NCBI GenBank assembly: GCA_003281715.1
Contig: QCBE01000002.1
Coordinates: 24,518-88,517, forward strand
Reading direction: 5' to 3'
Length of the DNA: 64,000 bases
DNA from: Prochlorococcus sp. AG-347-B23
GTDB lineage: Bacteria; Cyanobacteriota; Cyanobacteriia; PCC-6307; Cyanobiaceae
Positions within the stretch are counted from its first letter, which is position 1; every line of letters starts with the position of its first letter. The notes under the pieces were generated by a model. The model searched no databases. It was not told the DNA's origin and worked only from the letters and a program-made list of their open reading frames with translations. A program made the translations under genes and the position numbers. Shown here piece by piece: positions 8,004 through 22,053 of this stretch.

Positions 8004-9626
8004 ATGTCAAAGATTAGCAACAAAAATATTAATAGATTAAGCCCTCCCCAGAGCCCTGTAGTTCTTGCAATACTAGATGGTTGGGGCCATCGAGAAGAAA
8101 TAACAGATAATGCCATAAAAAGTGCCAGTACCCCAATCATTGATTCATTATGGCATGCATATCCTCACACATTAATAAGTGCAAGTGGATTTGATGTAGG
8201 TCTCCCCGATGGTCAAATGGGTAATTCAGAGGTTGGTCACCTTACCATTGGCTCTGGAAGAATAATCCAACAAGAACTTGTAAGAATTTCAAATGTTGTA
8301 AAAAATAATCAGTTAGGGTTGGTTAATGAGTTAAAGGAGATGGCTAATACATTAAAGAAAAAAAATTCTACTTTGCATATCACAGGATTATGTTCTGATG
8401 GAGGGGTACATGGTCATATTAACCATTTATTAGGTTTAATAAAATGGGCATCTGATAATGGCATAAAAAAAGTAGCAATACATGTTATTACCGATGGAAG
8501 AGATACTCCGGCAAAAAGTGCATCTAAATATTTACATCAAATAGAGTCGTGCATAAAGAAATACAATGTAGGTGAGATTGCTTCTATATGCGGAAGATAT
8601 TGGATGATGGATAGAAACCTTTTATGGGAAAGAACAGAAAAAGCATACGCTAATTTGACAGATCCAGGAACTAAAATAACAAATATTTCTCCTCAGGATT
8701 ACTTAAATAAAAGTTATGACCAAAATATTACCGATGAATTTATAGAACCTATAAGAATTTCTGAAAACTATCTTAAAGATGGTGATGGTTTGATTTGCTT
8801 TAACTTCCGTCCTGACAGAGCAAGACAAATAATCAAATCTCTTTCAGAAAAAGAATTCTCTGACTTTGAAAGAAGAACTTTTCCAAATCTAGATTTGGTT
8901 ACTTTTACTCAATATGACATAAATTTCCCTGTGAAAGTTGCATTTCCTCCTGAATCTCTCAATAATTTTATAGGCCAAATAGTTTCAGAAAACGGACTCA
9001 AGCAGTACAGAACAGCAGAAACAGAAAAATATCCTCATGTGACATATTTTTTTAATGGAGGAGTAGAAATACCTTTACCAGGAGAAGATAGACATTTAGT
9101 TCCATCTCCAAGAGTAGCAACTTATGATATGAAACCCGAAATGTCTGCCGAAGAATTAACCGCTAGTTGCTCTAAAGCAATCAAAAGTGGAAATTATTCT
9201 TTCGTTGTAATAAATTTTGCCAATCCAGATATGGTAGGTCATACGGGCAATATGAATGCAACAATAAAAGCAATACAAACAGTGGATAAATGTATAGGTC
9301 AAATAGTTAATGCTACTGGAGAAATGGGTGGCAGCATTCTAATAACCGCCGATCATGGTAACGCTGAAGTAATGAAAGGTCCTGCAGGAGAACCATGGAC
9401 GGCTCATACTACAAACAAAGTGCCCTTAATTTTTATTGAAGGTGAAAAAAGAAAAATTCCGAATATGGGTAATGAAATCTATCTAAGGGATAATGCTGGT
9501 TTAGCAGATATTGCTCCGACTCTATTGCAATTACTAAATCTCCCAATACCAAAAGAAATGACAGGAAAATCTCTTATTAAAGAAATCGAACTTAAGGGGT
9601 ATAATAAGGTGGTACAACACGTTTAA
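8004..9626 (+). CDS. gpmI: 2,3-bisphosphoglycerate-independent phosphoglycerate mutase
   Basis: [48 protein letters not shown]. Confidence 0.96.
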   Translation: MSKISNKNINRLSPPQSPVVLAILDGWGHREEITDNAIKSASTPIIDSLWHAYPHTLISASGFDVGLPDGQMGNSEVGHLTIGSGRIIQQELVRISNVVKNNQLGLVNELKEMANTLKKKNSTLHITGLCSDGGVHGHINHLLGLIKWASDNGIKKVAIHVITDGRDTPAKSASKYLHQIESCIKKYNVGEIASICGRYWMMDRNLLWERTEKAYANLTDPGTKITNISPQDYLNKSYDQNITDEFIEPIRISENYLKDGDGLICFNFRPDRARQIIKSLSEKEFSDFERRTFPNLDLVTFTQYDINFPVKVAFPPESLNNFIGQIVSENGLKQYRTAETEKYPHVTYFFNGGVEIPLPGEDRHLVPSPRVATYDMKPEMSAEELTASCSKAIKSGNYSFVVINFANPDMVGHTGNMNATIKAIQTVDKCIGQIVNATGEMGGSILITADHGNAEVMKGPAGEPWTAHTTNKVPLIFIEGEKRKIPNMGNEIYLRDNAGLADIAPTLLQLLNLPIPKEMTGKSLIKEIELKGYNKVVQHV

Positions 9627-9651
9627 AGTTAATAAAAGCACTATTTAAGCA

Positions 9652-9879
9652 ATGATTCAAATTTTTAGTTGGATTTGGGTATTTTCTGGAGTTGTTCTGA
9701 TACTTTTAGTTTTACTTCATAGTCCTAAAGGTGATGGAATGGGGGGAATTGCGGCAAGTGGCAGCTCGATGTTCAATAGTGCAAGTAGTGCAGAAGCATC
9801 CTTAAACAAAATAACTTGGACTTTTTTAATTATATTTTTGTCTCTAGCAATTATTCTAAGCGCTGGATGGATTTCATGA
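9652..9879 (+). CDS. secG: preprotein translocase subunit SecG
   Basis: Two-TM protein with LLHSPKGDGMGGIAASGSSMFNS. Confidence 0.92.
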   Translation: MIQIFSWIWVFSGVVLILLVLLHSPKGDGMGGIAASGSSMFNSASSAEASLNKITWTFLIIFLSLAIILSAGWIS

Positions 9880-9893
9880 ATTTTGCATTAAAA

Positions 9894-9914
9894 AAGGGAT
9901 TGTAATAATCCCTT
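9894..9914. terminator. intrinsic terminator between secG and groEL, best oriented for groEL
   Basis: AAGGGATT-GTAAT-AATCCCTT, perfect 8-bp stem; on the minus strand the hairpin runs into a T-tract (CCCTTTTTTAATG). Confidence 0.8.
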
Positions 9915-9949
9915 GACTAAAAAAGTTAATTAAAAAAGAAAAATTTTAA

Positions 9950-11602
<1,653 letters not shown>

Positions 11603-11639
11603 TTAGTAATAAGTTTTAATAATTTTTGAAACAAATAAT

Positions 11640-11951
11640 TTAGCCAACTACAGCTAAAATATCCTTTTCTGAGAGTAAGACATATTCATCTCCTCCCAAT
11701 TTTATGTCGGTTCCAGCATACTTGCTGTACAAGACTTTGTCGCCAATACTCACCTCTGGAGTTTGTCGAGAACCATCTTCATTAAGTTTCCCAGGACCAA
11801 CCTGAGCAACCTCTCCTACCTGTGGTTTTTCTTTTGCTGTATCAGGCAAAAGAATGCCCCCAGCAGTTTTTTCCTCAGATGCGGAAACCTTGATAAATAT
11901 TCTATCTCCCAGTGGTTTTACTGTAGAGACTGTAAGTGAAACAGCTGCCAT
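11640..11951 (-). CDS. groES: co-chaperonin GroES
   Basis: [34 protein letters not shown]. Confidence 0.98.
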   Translation of the reverse strand: MAAVSLTVSTVKPLGDRIFIKVSASEEKTAGGILLPDTAKEKPQVGEVAQVGPGKLNEDGSRQTPEVSIGDKVLYSKYAGTDIKLGGDEYVLLSEKDILAVVG

Positions 11952-12068
11952 AGATTAATGGAGGATCATAAATTGAGACGCTTTGCGTCATAAAATGGAA
12001 AGAGAAATTCTCTATCCTTATCTTCATCAACATAATCCGCGAAGAGGCAATTAAACCATAGTTCAACT

Positions 12069-12084
12069 GTGCGGGTGGCCGAAC
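12069..12084 (-). promoter_or_regulatory. K-box upstream of groESL
   Basis: Minus strand GTTCGGCCACCCGCAC fits the cyanobacterial groESL K-box consensus GTTCGG-NNAN-CCNNAC at every specified base. Confidence 0.7.
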
Positions 12085-12140
12085 CCATTTAACGAAACTA
12101 CCCATGAGGTGGTATTATTTTCGGATTATGAGCTGTCTGA

Positions 12141-13631
<1,491 letters not shown>

Positions 13632-13675
13632 ATATCAATATTCCTTAATATTTATCCCTCAATAATGTTAAATTA

Positions 13676-14080
13676 ATGGCAATTTCTCTTAAAGTTCTAG
13701 CTCCTAATAAAAATGTTTATCAAGGCGAAGCTGAAGAAGTAATCCTTCCGAGCACAACTGGTCAACTAGGTGTGTTACCAGGTCATATTTCTTTAGTTAC
13801 CGCGATAGATATTGGCGTTTTAAGGCTAAGACTGAATTCTCAGTGGAAATCTATCGCTTTAATGGGGGGCTTTGCTGAGATCGAATCAGACGAAGTCATA
13901 GTTTTGGTAAACAATGCAGAAATTGGATCAGAAATTAATGTTCAAAATGCTGAACAAGATCTTAAGGAAGCAAAATTAGCAATTAGTAAATTCTCTGAAA
14001 ATGAAAAAAATCCAGATAAAATTAAAGCCCTTAAAGAAATATCAAAGGCTGAGGCTAGGATTCAAGCCGCAAAAAACTAG
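13676..14080 (+). CDS. atpC: ATP synthase F1 epsilon subunit
   Basis: [35 protein letters not shown]. Confidence 0.96.
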   Translation: MAISLKVLAPNKNVYQGEAEEVILPSTTGQLGVLPGHISLVTAIDIGVLRLRLNSQWKSIALMGGFAEIESDEVIVLVNNAEIGSEINVQNAEQDLKEAKLAISKFSENEKNPDKIKALKEISKAEARIQAAKN

Positions 14081-14088
14081 TTAATTAC

Positions 14089-14565
14089 TTAAGCAGTTCC
14101 ACAAAAAGCTACTTCAGGGAACTTAAGCTTGGCTTCTTCTAATTTTTTTGTTTTACCCTCTTCTTGCCAATAATTAATAACTTCTGTGGCTTTATTCAAT
14201 ATTTCAACTCTCTCGTTATCTGTAATCCACCCTTTATTCTCTAATTCGCTTTTTAATTTTTCCCAAGCATCATCTCTTGGCCAAAAATAATAAGCAGTAA
14301 GGGGGCTTGGACCTCCTCCTACTATTTGATCAACAGCTAAAGCAACATTATCAGGCAACCACAATACTTTAATAATAAACCTTCCTTCGTCAGGTTTTGG
14401 GGTATATCCAGTAGGTACTCCATCTTCATCAATTGTTGCAGAAGCTAATACAGCTGAAGCACCCATCATCCCTGTATTAGGAGAAGAATTTTTAGATTTT
14501 GAGAAATCACTGTTTTTTTCTTTTTGTTCCGTTAAATTTTGATTTAACTTATCTGTTGAGGACAT
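14089..14565 (-). CDS. ycf65: plastid/cyanobacterial ribosomal protein PSRP-3 (Ycf65)
   Basis: [52 protein letters not shown]...VINYWQE. Confidence 0.88.
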   Translation of the reverse strand: MSSTDKLNQNLTEQKEKNSDFSKSKNSSPNTGMMGASAVLASATIDEDGVPTGYTPKPDEGRFIIKVLWLPDNVALAVDQIVGGGPSPLTAYYFWPRDDAWEKLKSELENKGWITDNERVEILNKATEVINYWQEEGKTKKLEEAKLKFPEVAFCGTA

Positions 14566-14666
14566 TCACTTATTTAGGTTTATAAATAATTTATCAGTTA
14601 ATAGTCACATTTTGATTACTTTATTCAAAATCTCTTGATTTTAGTTATTGATACTTTCAAAAATTT

Positions 14667-14825
14667 TTATCTATCATGTGAAACCTGATAAAAATCATAA
14701 ATTGTAGCTTCTAATGAATCCCAAAGATCTTTGGGAATATCGTTTTCTTCTGCAAACATACCAAGCTGACTAGCTAAACCTCTTGCCTCAGAAAGTTTCG
14801 AATTATAAGAATCTGATTTGTTCAT
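14667..14825 (-). CDS. hypothetical protein; shorter start preferred (track gives 14873)
   Basis: MNKSDSYNSKLSEARGLASQLGMFAEENDIPKDLWDSLEATIYDFYQVSHDR. Confidence 0.5.
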   Translation of the reverse strand: MNKSDSYNSKLSEARGLASQLGMFAEENDIPKDLWDSLEATIYDFYQVSHDR

Positions 14826-14875
14826 TTTTTTTTTAACTTCATAAAAAATAAATCTATTAATTAAATAAGTCAAAT

Positions 14876-16201
14876 TTAAAATTCTAAATCTGAAATTTCT
14901 TTGAGTGCAGAAATACTTAAAATTTCTGGTTTTTTATCTTTTACTAGAATATCATCTTCAATTCTAATCCCAATGCCCTTCCACTTTTCATCAATGTTGG
15001 GTTGTCCCTCAGGGACTGGGATCCTATCACTTATATAGATGCCGGGTTCTACAGTAAGAATCATTCCATCCCTTAATGGAACTTCATATTCACCCATTCT
15101 GTATGCCCCAACATCATGGACATCTAAACCAAGCCAATGTCCTGTTCTATGCATGTATAGATGTTTATATGATTGATTCTCAATTATCTCTTTAGTACTA
15201 CCCGACAATAGACCTATATCTTTTAATCCTTCTATAAGGGTTATTAAAGCCACATTATGAATTTTGCTAGAGTTTGAACCAACTATGGCACTTTCAATTG
15301 CAGTTTTCTGAGCACGCAATACAATTTCATAGATAACTTTTTGCTCGCTAGAAAATTTGCCGCTTATTGGAATAGTTCGTGTAATGTCTCCATTGTAATA
15401 ATCATTTAATGAGCAACCTGCATCTACCAATAATAAGTCTCCTTTATTCAAGGGTGAGTTATTTGATGTGTAATGCAAAATACAAGAATTATCTCCAGAG
15501 GCAACAATAGAATTATAAGCAGGACCTCGTGCCCCTTTTTCCAAAAAGAATCCTTCCAGAAGACCCTGAATTTGTCTTTCATTATTCTTAGATGAGATAG
15601 ATTGTCTAACAAGTTCATGGGCCTCTGCTGAAATTTGTATTGCCTCTCTCATTCTTTCAATTTCAAATTCACTTTTAATTAATCTCATCTCATTTAAGTA
15701 AATTTCTGGAGATTTTAAAGAATTTGCACCAATTCCTAATCTTGAGCGATTTTGAAGTTGTTGTGAAAATATCTCCAGAACCATTTTCTCTATTGATGGG
15801 TGCTTACCAATTGAAAAAACAATTTCATCAGAACCATCTAAATAAACTGGGAGTAACTCTCTTAGTTCATTAATTGAGTGAGCCTTATCAGCCTTAAACT
15901 CAACTTCAGCGCCTTCTAAACCCCATCTAAAACCATGCCAAACCTCGCTAATAACATCTTTAGGAGCAACGAACAAAATAAATCTTTCTCCCTTTGGCTT
16001 GTGAGATAAGAAAAGAGCGATTGCATCCGGTTCATCAAAACCAGTTAAATACCAAAAATTACTATCTTGCCTAAAAGGATATTCACAGTCCGCATGATGT
16101 TTTACAAGATTAGCTCCAGGGATAATAGCTGCTTTCCCATTTAACTTGTCTAAGAAAATTTCTCTTCTTTCTTCAAAAACTTTATTATTAGGTCTAAACA
16201 T
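14876..16201 (-). CDS. pepP: Xaa-Pro aminopeptidase (M24 family)
   Basis: LLVDAGCSLNDYYNGDITRT, HRTGHWLGLDVHD, LTVEPGIYI. Confidence 0.93.
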   Translation of the reverse strand: MFRPNNKVFEERREIFLDKLNGKAAIIPGANLVKHHADCEYPFRQDSNFWYLTGFDEPDAIALFLSHKPKGERFILFVAPKDVISEVWHGFRWGLEGAEVEFKADKAHSINELRELLPVYLDGSDEIVFSIGKHPSIEKMVLEIFSQQLQNRSRLGIGANSLKSPEIYLNEMRLIKSEFEIERMREAIQISAEAHELVRQSISSKNNERQIQGLLEGFFLEKGARGPAYNSIVASGDNSCILHYTSNNSPLNKGDLLLVDAGCSLNDYYNGDITRTIPISGKFSSEQKVIYEIVLRAQKTAIESAIVGSNSSKIHNVALITLIEGLKDIGLLSGSTKEIIENQSYKHLYMHRTGHWLGLDVHDVGAYRMGEYEVPLRDGMILTVEPGIYISDRIPVPEGQPNIDEKWKGIGIRIEDDILVKDKKPEILSISALKEISDLEF

Positions 16202-16276
16202 AAATTGTGGATTGGCGTGTTAAAAAAAAAAATGGAAGAATGAATGAAATAAAGGTTTAGTATCTATTTTATTTTA

Positions 16277-17254
16277 ATGGAACCAAGTGTTTACGGTTTA
16301 ATTTTACTCATCCTATTTATTCTAATTGGGTCAGCATGTTGTTCGGGAGTAGAAGCAGCTTTTTTAGCTGTAAATTCAATTAGAATTTTAGAAATAGCTT
16401 CAAGACAGACGCCAAAAAGTACTGCGAATCAACTCCTTAAACTTAGAAAACATCTAGGAAGAACATTAACTGTAATTACAATTACAAATAATGGATTCAA
16501 CATTATTGGGAGTCTTATTTTAGGAGTATACGGAGCATTGGTAATTAATAATAGTTATGGCTTAACCCTTTTTTCAATTGCTTTCTATATATTAGTTGTG
16601 TTAGTTGGGGAAGTACTACCTAAGGCTCTTGGTACTAGATTTTCAGTACAAATAGCATTATTATCCGTTCCCATTTTAAGGATATTAAATACTATACTGA
16701 GGCCATTTTTAAAATTAATAGAGCAAATTTTTCCAGTAATTACTGCAGAAAATGAAATTTCAACTGATGAAGAAGAAATTAGACAAATGGCAAAAATTGG
16801 AAGTCAGAAAGGTTTTATTGAAGCTGACGAAGCAGCGATGATATTCAAAGTTTTTCAATTAAATGATTTGAAAGCTAAAGATTTAATGATTCCCAGGGTA
16901 TCAGCACCTTGTCTAAATGGGTCTTCAAATCTTGATGAAATTTCAAACCTCATTATGTCAGATGACTCACCATGGTGGGTTATATTGGGAGATAAAGTTG
17001 ATAAAATACAAGGCTTAGTAAAAAGGGAAAACATTTTAGCTGAGCTAATTAAGGGGGGAAATAAGAAATTATTATCAGAAATTTGCAATCCTGTGGAATA
17101 CATTCCTGAAATGATTAAGGCAGATCAATTATTAACAATATTTGACAAGAATCATAAAGGAGTGAAAGTAGTAGTAGATGAATTTGGTGGATTCGTGGGA
17201 ATTATTGGAGCAGAAGCTGTGTTATCTGTATTAGCTGGTTGGTGGAAAAAATAA
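16277..17254 (+). CDS. CNNM/CorC-family protein (DUF21 plus CBS domains)
   Basis: N-terminal multi-TM with GEVLPKALGTR; KAKDLMIPRV; CBS region with VVVDEFGGFVGIIG. Confidence 0.85.
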   Translation: MEPSVYGLILLILFILIGSACCSGVEAAFLAVNSIRILEIASRQTPKSTANQLLKLRKHLGRTLTVITITNNGFNIIGSLILGVYGALVINNSYGLTLFSIAFYILVVLVGEVLPKALGTRFSVQIALLSVPILRILNTILRPFLKLIEQIFPVITAENEISTDEEEIRQMAKIGSQKGFIEADEAAMIFKVFQLNDLKAKDLMIPRVSAPCLNGSSNLDEISNLIMSDDSPWWVILGDKVDKIQGLVKRENILAELIKGGNKKLLSEICNPVEYIPEMIKADQLLTIFDKNHKGVKVVVDEFGGFVGIIGAEAVLSVLAGWWKK

Positions 17255-17257
17255 ATT

Positions 17258-18499
17258 ATGGAAAATTTTAAAATTAATAAAAATTATTTACTTTTAAAAA
17301 ATTGGTGGGAAACAATAAATCTTACTAATTATGAAAAAAGTTTTTTTAATAGAGACATAATTTCTTTTAATCAGCAACTTTTTCGGCTAAAAGAAAAAAA
17401 GATAAGAATTGGCATATTTGGCAAATCCGGAGTAGGTAAATCATCTATTTTAAATTCTTTATTAAAAAAAAACATCTTTAAAACAGATGTCATTAATGGC
17501 ACTACGCGAGATATTCAAAGCGAAGAGTGGGAGCTTAAAGATCAAGCTCTAAAAAGTATAGAATTACTTGATTCCCCAGGTTTTGATTTCTGTAATATTA
17601 AACTACCTGATAAAATTTACTTTCCAATAAATCATGCAGATCTCATTTTATTTGTAATTGCGGGAGATATAAACAGAAATGAAGTAAGAAAAATAAACTC
17701 ATTTATAGAAGATGGGAAAAAAGTTATTGTAGTTTTCAATAAAATTGATCTTTATGAAAAAAATGAATTAAAAGAAATATTAGAAAATATAAAGTTTAAG
17801 CTGCAAAAAGATTTAAATATTCCCATAATTCTTAATTATGAAAACAATCTAAGAAGTTTCATAGAAAAAACAATAAATCAATATGGGGAAATCTTCTTAA
17901 TACTAAATACCCTTCAATTAGCTGACAAATTATTTCTAAATATAAAAGAGCAAAGATTAAAAAAAAGGCAGAAATTAGCTCAATCTATTATTGGTAAATT
18001 TTCAACAATAAAGGCATCTACAGTAGCTCTTAACCCTTTTATTTTATTTGATGTTGCTGGTAGTTTTGCGATAGATACTGCATTAATTAGCGAATTAAGT
18101 AAAATTTATGGCTTCAATTTGAAGAGTGAATCTACAAGAAAGATATTTAAAAATATATCTGTAAATAATTTATTTTTGGGGGCCACACAAGTTGGTATAA
18201 ATACATCTTTCAACCTTATTAGGAAAGTGTTTTTATTCACAGCACCTTTAACTAACGGGCTATCATTATTACCGTATGGACCCATAGCAATTATTCAAGC
18301 AGCTATTGCAGTACGATCAACAAAAATCCTTGGGAAATTAGCAGCTAAAGAAATATTAATAAGAAGCAAAATTTCCTATATAGAGCCTTCAATTATGATC
18401 CAAAATATGACTTTTAAAGAGCCAGAGATTTTTAGACACATCAATATTTATTTATCAAATAGAAATTTAAATAACAATTTTGCGAGTTTCCTTCCTTAA
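17258..18499 (+). CDS. Era-like GTPase with C-terminal DUF697-like membrane region
   Basis: GKSGVGKSSILNSLL, LDSPGFD, VFNKIDLY; C-terminal hydrophobic segments. Confidence 0.8.
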   Translation: MENFKINKNYLLLKNWWETINLTNYEKSFFNRDIISFNQQLFRLKEKKIRIGIFGKSGVGKSSILNSLLKKNIFKTDVINGTTRDIQSEEWELKDQALKSIELLDSPGFDFCNIKLPDKIYFPINHADLILFVIAGDINRNEVRKINSFIEDGKKVIVVFNKIDLYEKNELKEILENIKFKLQKDLNIPIILNYENNLRSFIEKTINQYGEIFLILNTLQLADKLFLNIKEQRLKKRQKLAQSIIGKFSTIKASTVALNPFILFDVAGSFAIDTALISELSKIYGFNLKSESTRKIFKNISVNNLFLGATQVGINTSFNLIRKVFLFTAPLTNGLSLLPYGPIAIIQAAIAVRSTKILGKLAAKEILIRSKISYIEPSIMIQNMTFKEPEIFRHINIYLSNRNLNNNFASFLP

Positions 18500-18507
18500 A
18501 ACTTAAA

Positions 18508-19074
18508 ATGGAAAAGAGTATTGCTTTGTTTGGTACTAGTGCAGATCCACCTACCATTGGTCATAAAAAAATACTAGAGGAATTATCCAAAATTTATCCT
18601 TTTACAATTAGTTATGTAAGCAATAATCCGCAAAAAAATCATAAAGAAGATATCTCAATTCGTAGCTATTTGTTGAAAACCTTAGTTGATGATTTAGATA
18701 ATCCGAAAATTTTATTTAATCAAAAAGTAAGTAGTCAATGGGCTGTGGAGTCAATCAAAAATTGCAAAAAAATTTATAAATTTAAAAGCTTAGATTTCGT
18801 AATAGGAAGTGATTTAATTAAAGATATTTTCTGTTGGAAAAATTTTGATAAAATTATAAAAGAGGTAAGTTTTTTTATAATTGATAGAGAAGGATATACG
18901 ATCGAATCAGATACTTTTAAAATGTTAGAAACTTATAAAGTGAAATTTAAGATTTCGAATATAAAAATCCCAAACATTTCAAGTTCTAAGTTTAGATTAA
19001 ATTCTAATTATTCTAATTTACCAATATCAATATTAGATATTATTAAAAAGAATAATTTATATGTTTCCACGTAA
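18508..19074 (+). CDS. nadD: nicotinate-nucleotide adenylyltransferase
   Basis: ALFGTSADPPTIGHKKIL (HxGH nucleotidyltransferase), directly upstream of nadE. Confidence 0.88.
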   Translation: MEKSIALFGTSADPPTIGHKKILEELSKIYPFTISYVSNNPQKNHKEDISIRSYLLKTLVDDLDNPKILFNQKVSSQWAVESIKNCKKIYKFKSLDFVIGSDLIKDIFCWKNFDKIIKEVSFFIIDREGYTIESDTFKMLETYKVKFKISNIKIPNISSSKFRLNSNYSNLPISILDIIKKNNLYVST

Positions 19075-19082
19075 TTAGTTGA

Positions 19083-20777
19083 ATGAATTTTTTACTTGCT
19101 CAAATCAATCCAGTTGTTGGAGATTTAGAGGGCAATGCAAAAAAAATACTTAATATTGCTTCAAAGGCTTACTCAATTTCTGCTGATTTTGTGCTCACAC
19201 CAGAATTGTCATTATGGGGATATCCAGCAAATGACTTACTTCTAAAAAATAATTTAATCCAAAATCAATACCAAATACTTGACCAATTAGCCTTAGATAT
19301 AAATAAAAGATATGGAAATTTAAGCATCACAGTTGGAATAGCAGAGGTAATAAATGATTCTTTTTTCCCAAATCTTTATAATTCTATTGCATTGCTTGAA
19401 AGCGGAGAATGGAAAATAATAGCACGTAAAATTATTCTTCCCACCTATGAAGTATTTGATGAAAAAAGATACTTTAGATCAGAACAAAAAGTTTCCGTGT
19501 TGAACAAAAAAATTAATAATAAGACTTGGCGGCTTGGATTTACTATTTGTGAGGATTTATGGGTCAACGAAAATATAGAAGGCAGGGGAATTCATAAAGA
19601 AAATCCTATTATCGATTTCAAGAAAAAAAAAGTAGATTTTTTAGTTAATTTATCAGCCTCACCATATACCTTCAAAAAGTTAGAGCTTAGGTACAAAGTT
19701 TCAAGTTTTGCGGCTAAATATCTTCAAGTACCATTGATTTATGTTAACCAGGTTGGGGCAAATGATAATTTAATCTTTGATGGGAATAGTTTTATACTCG
19801 ATAAGAATGGATTAAAAATAAAACAACTTAAGCCTTTTTCAGAAGACCTTCTCAGCTGGAAAATTGAGCAAACAAAACCTGAAAAGAATAAATTTGAAAA
19901 CTCTGAAATGTCATCAATTTTTGATGCTTTAGTTCTTGGTGTTAGAGATTATGCTAAAAAATGTGGATTTAATACCGCTCTAATTGGCTTAAGCGGTGGC
20001 ATTGATTCAGCACTAGTTACAGCAATTGCGACTGCTGCTCTTGGAAGTAAAAATATTTATTGTGTCTCAATGCCCTCAAAATGGAGCTCCGAACATTCAA
20101 AAAGTGATGCGAAAGGTTTGGCGAGCAGATTAAATATAAATTTCAACACCATCCCAATAGAAAGTTTGATGACCTCTTTTGAAGAATCTTTTATAAAAAG
20201 CATAAATTTTGAGGCGGTTGAAATAACTAATCAAAATATTCAATCTAGGATCAGAGGAACGCTTCTAATGGCTTTAGCAAATCAAGAAAAACACTTATTA
20301 CTTTCAACAGGTAACAAATCAGAATTAGCCGTAGGTTATTGCACGCTATATGGTGATATGAATGGTGGATTATCTGTAATTGGGGATTTGTATAAAACTA
20401 ATGTTTTTAAACTATGCAAATGGCTTGATAGCCAAGATTCAATTAATAATAGAAAATTATATAAGTTAGATTTTAAAAATAATATAATTGGGAAAAATAT
20501 ACTCTCTAAAGCTCCTAGCGCAGAATTAGGTCCTGATCAGTTAGATACTGATTCTCTTCCACCCTATCCAATTTTAGATACTATTCTAAGAGGAATTATT
20601 GAAGAGAAAAAAGATTTTAAACAACTAGAAGAAGAAGGTCACGAAAAAGATTTAATTTTAGAAATAATTTCACTTATTAAAAAAGCAGAATTCAAAAGGA
20701 AACAGGCCCCACCAATCCTCAAGTTAAGTAATCAATCCTTGGGAAGTGACTGGAGAGTACCCATAGCAATTTCTTAG
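19083..20777 (+). CDS. nadE: NAD+ synthase, glutamine-hydrolysing
   Basis: Nitrilase domain (FTICEDLW) plus synthase domain (GLSGGIDSALVTAIA). Confidence 0.95.
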   Translation: MNFLLAQINPVVGDLEGNAKKILNIASKAYSISADFVLTPELSLWGYPANDLLLKNNLIQNQYQILDQLALDINKRYGNLSITVGIAEVINDSFFPNLYNSIALLESGEWKIIARKIILPTYEVFDEKRYFRSEQKVSVLNKKINNKTWRLGFTICEDLWVNENIEGRGIHKENPIIDFKKKKVDFLVNLSASPYTFKKLELRYKVSSFAAKYLQVPLIYVNQVGANDNLIFDGNSFILDKNGLKIKQLKPFSEDLLSWKIEQTKPEKNKFENSEMSSIFDALVLGVRDYAKKCGFNTALIGLSGGIDSALVTAIATAALGSKNIYCVSMPSKWSSEHSKSDAKGLASRLNINFNTIPIESLMTSFEESFIKSINFEAVEITNQNIQSRIRGTLLMALANQEKHLLLSTGNKSELAVGYCTLYGDMNGGLSVIGDLYKTNVFKLCKWLDSQDSINNRKLYKLDFKNNIIGKNILSKAPSAELGPDQLDTDSLPPYPILDTILRGIIEEKKDFKQLEEEGHEKDLILEIISLIKKAEFKRKQAPPILKLSNQSLGSDWRVPIAIS

Positions 20778-21835
20778 TAATCACTATGAGAACATTTTTG
20801 GATTTTTTTTATAGGCCGTTTAATTGAATAAAGGTTAATGCCTTTTCTAATAGCAAGAATTATACCTGCTGCTTCTAAATAATTGTTCACTTCAAAAAAA
20901 TTAGGATAATCATAAAACTCATTAGTCACTTTTAATGTATTATGGTTTTTTACAGAAATTATATTCAAACCTTTTTCAATACCTGCTAGTACTGCTTCGC
21001 CACCTAGCGCCCCATTAGGAACGACAATAGATTCAATTTGATTAGGGTGTAATGAGATTAATTCCTGTCTATTAGGCAATTCAACAATGTCGGGTGCATT
21101 GCTTAAACCAATCAATACTGATGGTAAAAAGGTATATCCAATTTCTTCTGCAGCTGCCCGAGGATCTAAATTTTCGTTCAACTCGATCGGATTTAATGCT
21201 GGCGCATGAGCACAGGGAACTTTTAAGAATTTGCTGATCAAATGACTTATAACCGCTTCTACTCCAGAAATAGGATCAACCCCCTTTCCCTCTCGATAAA
21301 TATTTGTTTCTGAAGAATCTGAATCATCTGGAAATTTCGCCACAATTGCTATGGCCGTAACTCCATTTTCTATCAAACATTTTCCCGCATCAATTAGAGT
21401 ATCAGGATTTTCAATTATGCCACCACTAATTTTTGAAGAATCAGAATCAATAATTATGTTTAATGGCTTTTTTGTAATCACATAAGAATGAACATTAATC
21501 CCTAAAGTAGAAACACATGCATCAGCAACTTGTAAATGTCTCACTAATAGTTCTTTTTCAATGGATGAATCAAAAATTATCCCAATTTTCTGTTGATTAA
21601 CCCTTTTTAAAGCGATTTCTCCTTTAGCAAGTCGGTCTAAACTATAACCCTCAACATAAAAAATATTTTTATCTTTTTCAGAGAGAGTACCGCCATTCAT
21701 AACATTTGGATGAGTAATTAAACATCCACTTGCCGATGCTAATAATTTAGCGGTAGGAAGTGCATCCCCAGCAAAACCTCCTACTTCACAACCAATACCA
21801 GTTGGAACAATGAATATTGTTGGTGAATTTTCCAT
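20774..21835 (-). CDS. DUF3326 family protein
   Basis: IFIVPTGIGCEVGGFAGDALPTAKLLASASGCLITHPNVMNGG. Confidence 0.78.
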   Translation of the reverse strand: MENSPTIFIVPTGIGCEVGGFAGDALPTAKLLASASGCLITHPNVMNGGTLSEKDKNIFYVEGYSLDRLAKGEIALKRVNQQKIGIIFDSSIEKELLVRHLQVADACVSTLGINVHSYVITKKPLNIIIDSDSSKISGGIIENPDTLIDAGKCLIENGVTAIAIVAKFPDDSDSSETNIYREGKGVDPISGVEAVISHLISKFLKVPCAHAPALNPIELNENLDPRAAAEEIGYTFLPSVLIGLSNAPDIVELPNRQELISLHPNQIESIVVPNGALGGEAVLAGIEKGLNIISVKNHNTLKVTNEFYDYPNFFEVNNYLEAAGIILAIRKGINLYSIKRPIKKIQKCSHSDY

Positions 21836-21861
21836 TATTAAAAATATTTCAATTTATATTT

Positions 21862-22053
21862 TTAATTAGCTAAGACAGCTTTAATTTTAAGTTTTTTTGT
21901 TCCAAAAGAGTCAATAGAATTTTGAATGTCAACAATTGACCATCGAATTAAATCACCTTTTTTTTCTAAATTTGCAATGATAAACCCCCTTAAATTTTTT
22001 GATTTTATTGAAACTGGCCAATCTAAATAATAATTAACTGAACTTAATTTCAT
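21862..22053 (-). CDS. hypothetical protein coupled to a ferredoxin gene
   Basis: 63 aa ORF overlapping the upstream ferredoxin stop codon by 4 bp. Confidence 0.6.
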   Translation of the reverse strand: MKLSSVNYYLDWPVSIKSKNLRGFIIANLEKKGDLIRWSIVDIQNSIDSFGTKKLKIKAVLAN

